From: Methylococcaceae bacterium
Lineage (GTDB): Bacteria > Pseudomonadota > Gammaproteobacteria > Methylococcales > Methylomonadaceae
Reading direction: 5' to 3'
Assembly (NCBI GenBank): GCA_013140465.1
Contig: JABFST010000457.1
Location: forward strand, 1-5,425
DNA length: 5,425 nt
A program made the position numbers and the translations under genes. The notes under the pieces are model-generated. The model saw only the letters and a list, made by a program, of their open reading frames with translations, did not search any database and was not told the origin of the DNA. Positions 5,401 to 5,425 of this stretch are shown in pieces (the first letter of the stretch is position 1; each line of letters begins with the position of its first letter).

Positions 5401-5425
5401 GCTTAGCTGCCTACTGCTGACCAGC

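Larger units (their letters stand above)
4994..5425. repeat. Tandem array of a 165/166-bp unit, at least 2.6 copies, running off the right edge
   Basis: The unit starts CTGGAGTGCAAGG at 4994, 5159 and 5325, giving periods of 165 and 166 bases. The extra base comes from a G run that is five long in copy 1 (5140-5144) and six long in copy 2 (5305-5310). Each unit has a 74-nt hairpin part and a tail of about 90 bases. The hairpin arms are identical in all copies. The loop side and the first third of the tail differ, for example around 5074-5095 against 5239-5260. Frames on both strands are open through the array and give repeated peptides, but none looks like a real protein. The stretch has no gene that I can support. 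Confidence 0.9.

Noticed and set aside
4994..5425. CRISPR array
   Set aside because: The period is 165/166 bases, far longer than CRISPR repeat plus spacer, the tails between hairpins are related to each other rather than unique, and no cas gene is present in the window.

Overview
The window reads as chromosomal DNA of moderate G+C from a proteobacterium, most likely a gammaproteobacterium or betaproteobacterium. The best evidence is a homodimer-type pyruvate dehydrogenase E1 (AceE), which is close to residue-for-residue with what I recall of proteobacterial AceE. No DNA-uptake motif or other genus marker was found, so I do not name a genus. All four genes lie on the minus strand, so transcription runs from right to left.

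Layout, left to right. Positions 1-1703 hold the first 567 codons of aceE; the rest of the gene lies beyond the left edge. Positions 1704-2007 are an AT-rich non-coding leader with inverted repeats. Positions 2008-4163 hold a tight two-gene operon. Its first gene (2292-4163) encodes a membrane protein with an N-terminal SLOG-like nucleotide-binding Rossmann domain and four predicted transmembrane helices. Its second gene (2008-2295) overlaps the first by ATGA and encodes a 95-residue stand-alone RyR (ryanodine-receptor repeat) domain. Positions 4164-4416 are a non-coding gap with a 19-bp palindrome. Positions 4417-4776 encode a small single-domain cupin. Positions 4777-5425 have no credible gene. 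They hold a hexanucleotide microsatellite, an inverted repeat, a perfect 15-bp-arm palindrome and a tandem array of a 165/166-bp unit, each copy carrying a 74-nt long hairpin.

How the genes work together. AceE is central metabolism and probably unrelated to its neighbours. The SLOG-membrane plus RyR pair is the notable system. Its layout suggests a nucleotide-sensing membrane effector or channel-like protein with a small soluble partner. SLOG domains are known in prokaryotic nucleotide-signalling and conflict systems and in eukaryotic TRPM channels, and RyR domains are best known from the ryanodine receptor calcium channels. The function of this pair is inference. The cupin has its own ribosome binding site and is separated by about 250 bp, so it is probably transcribed separately.
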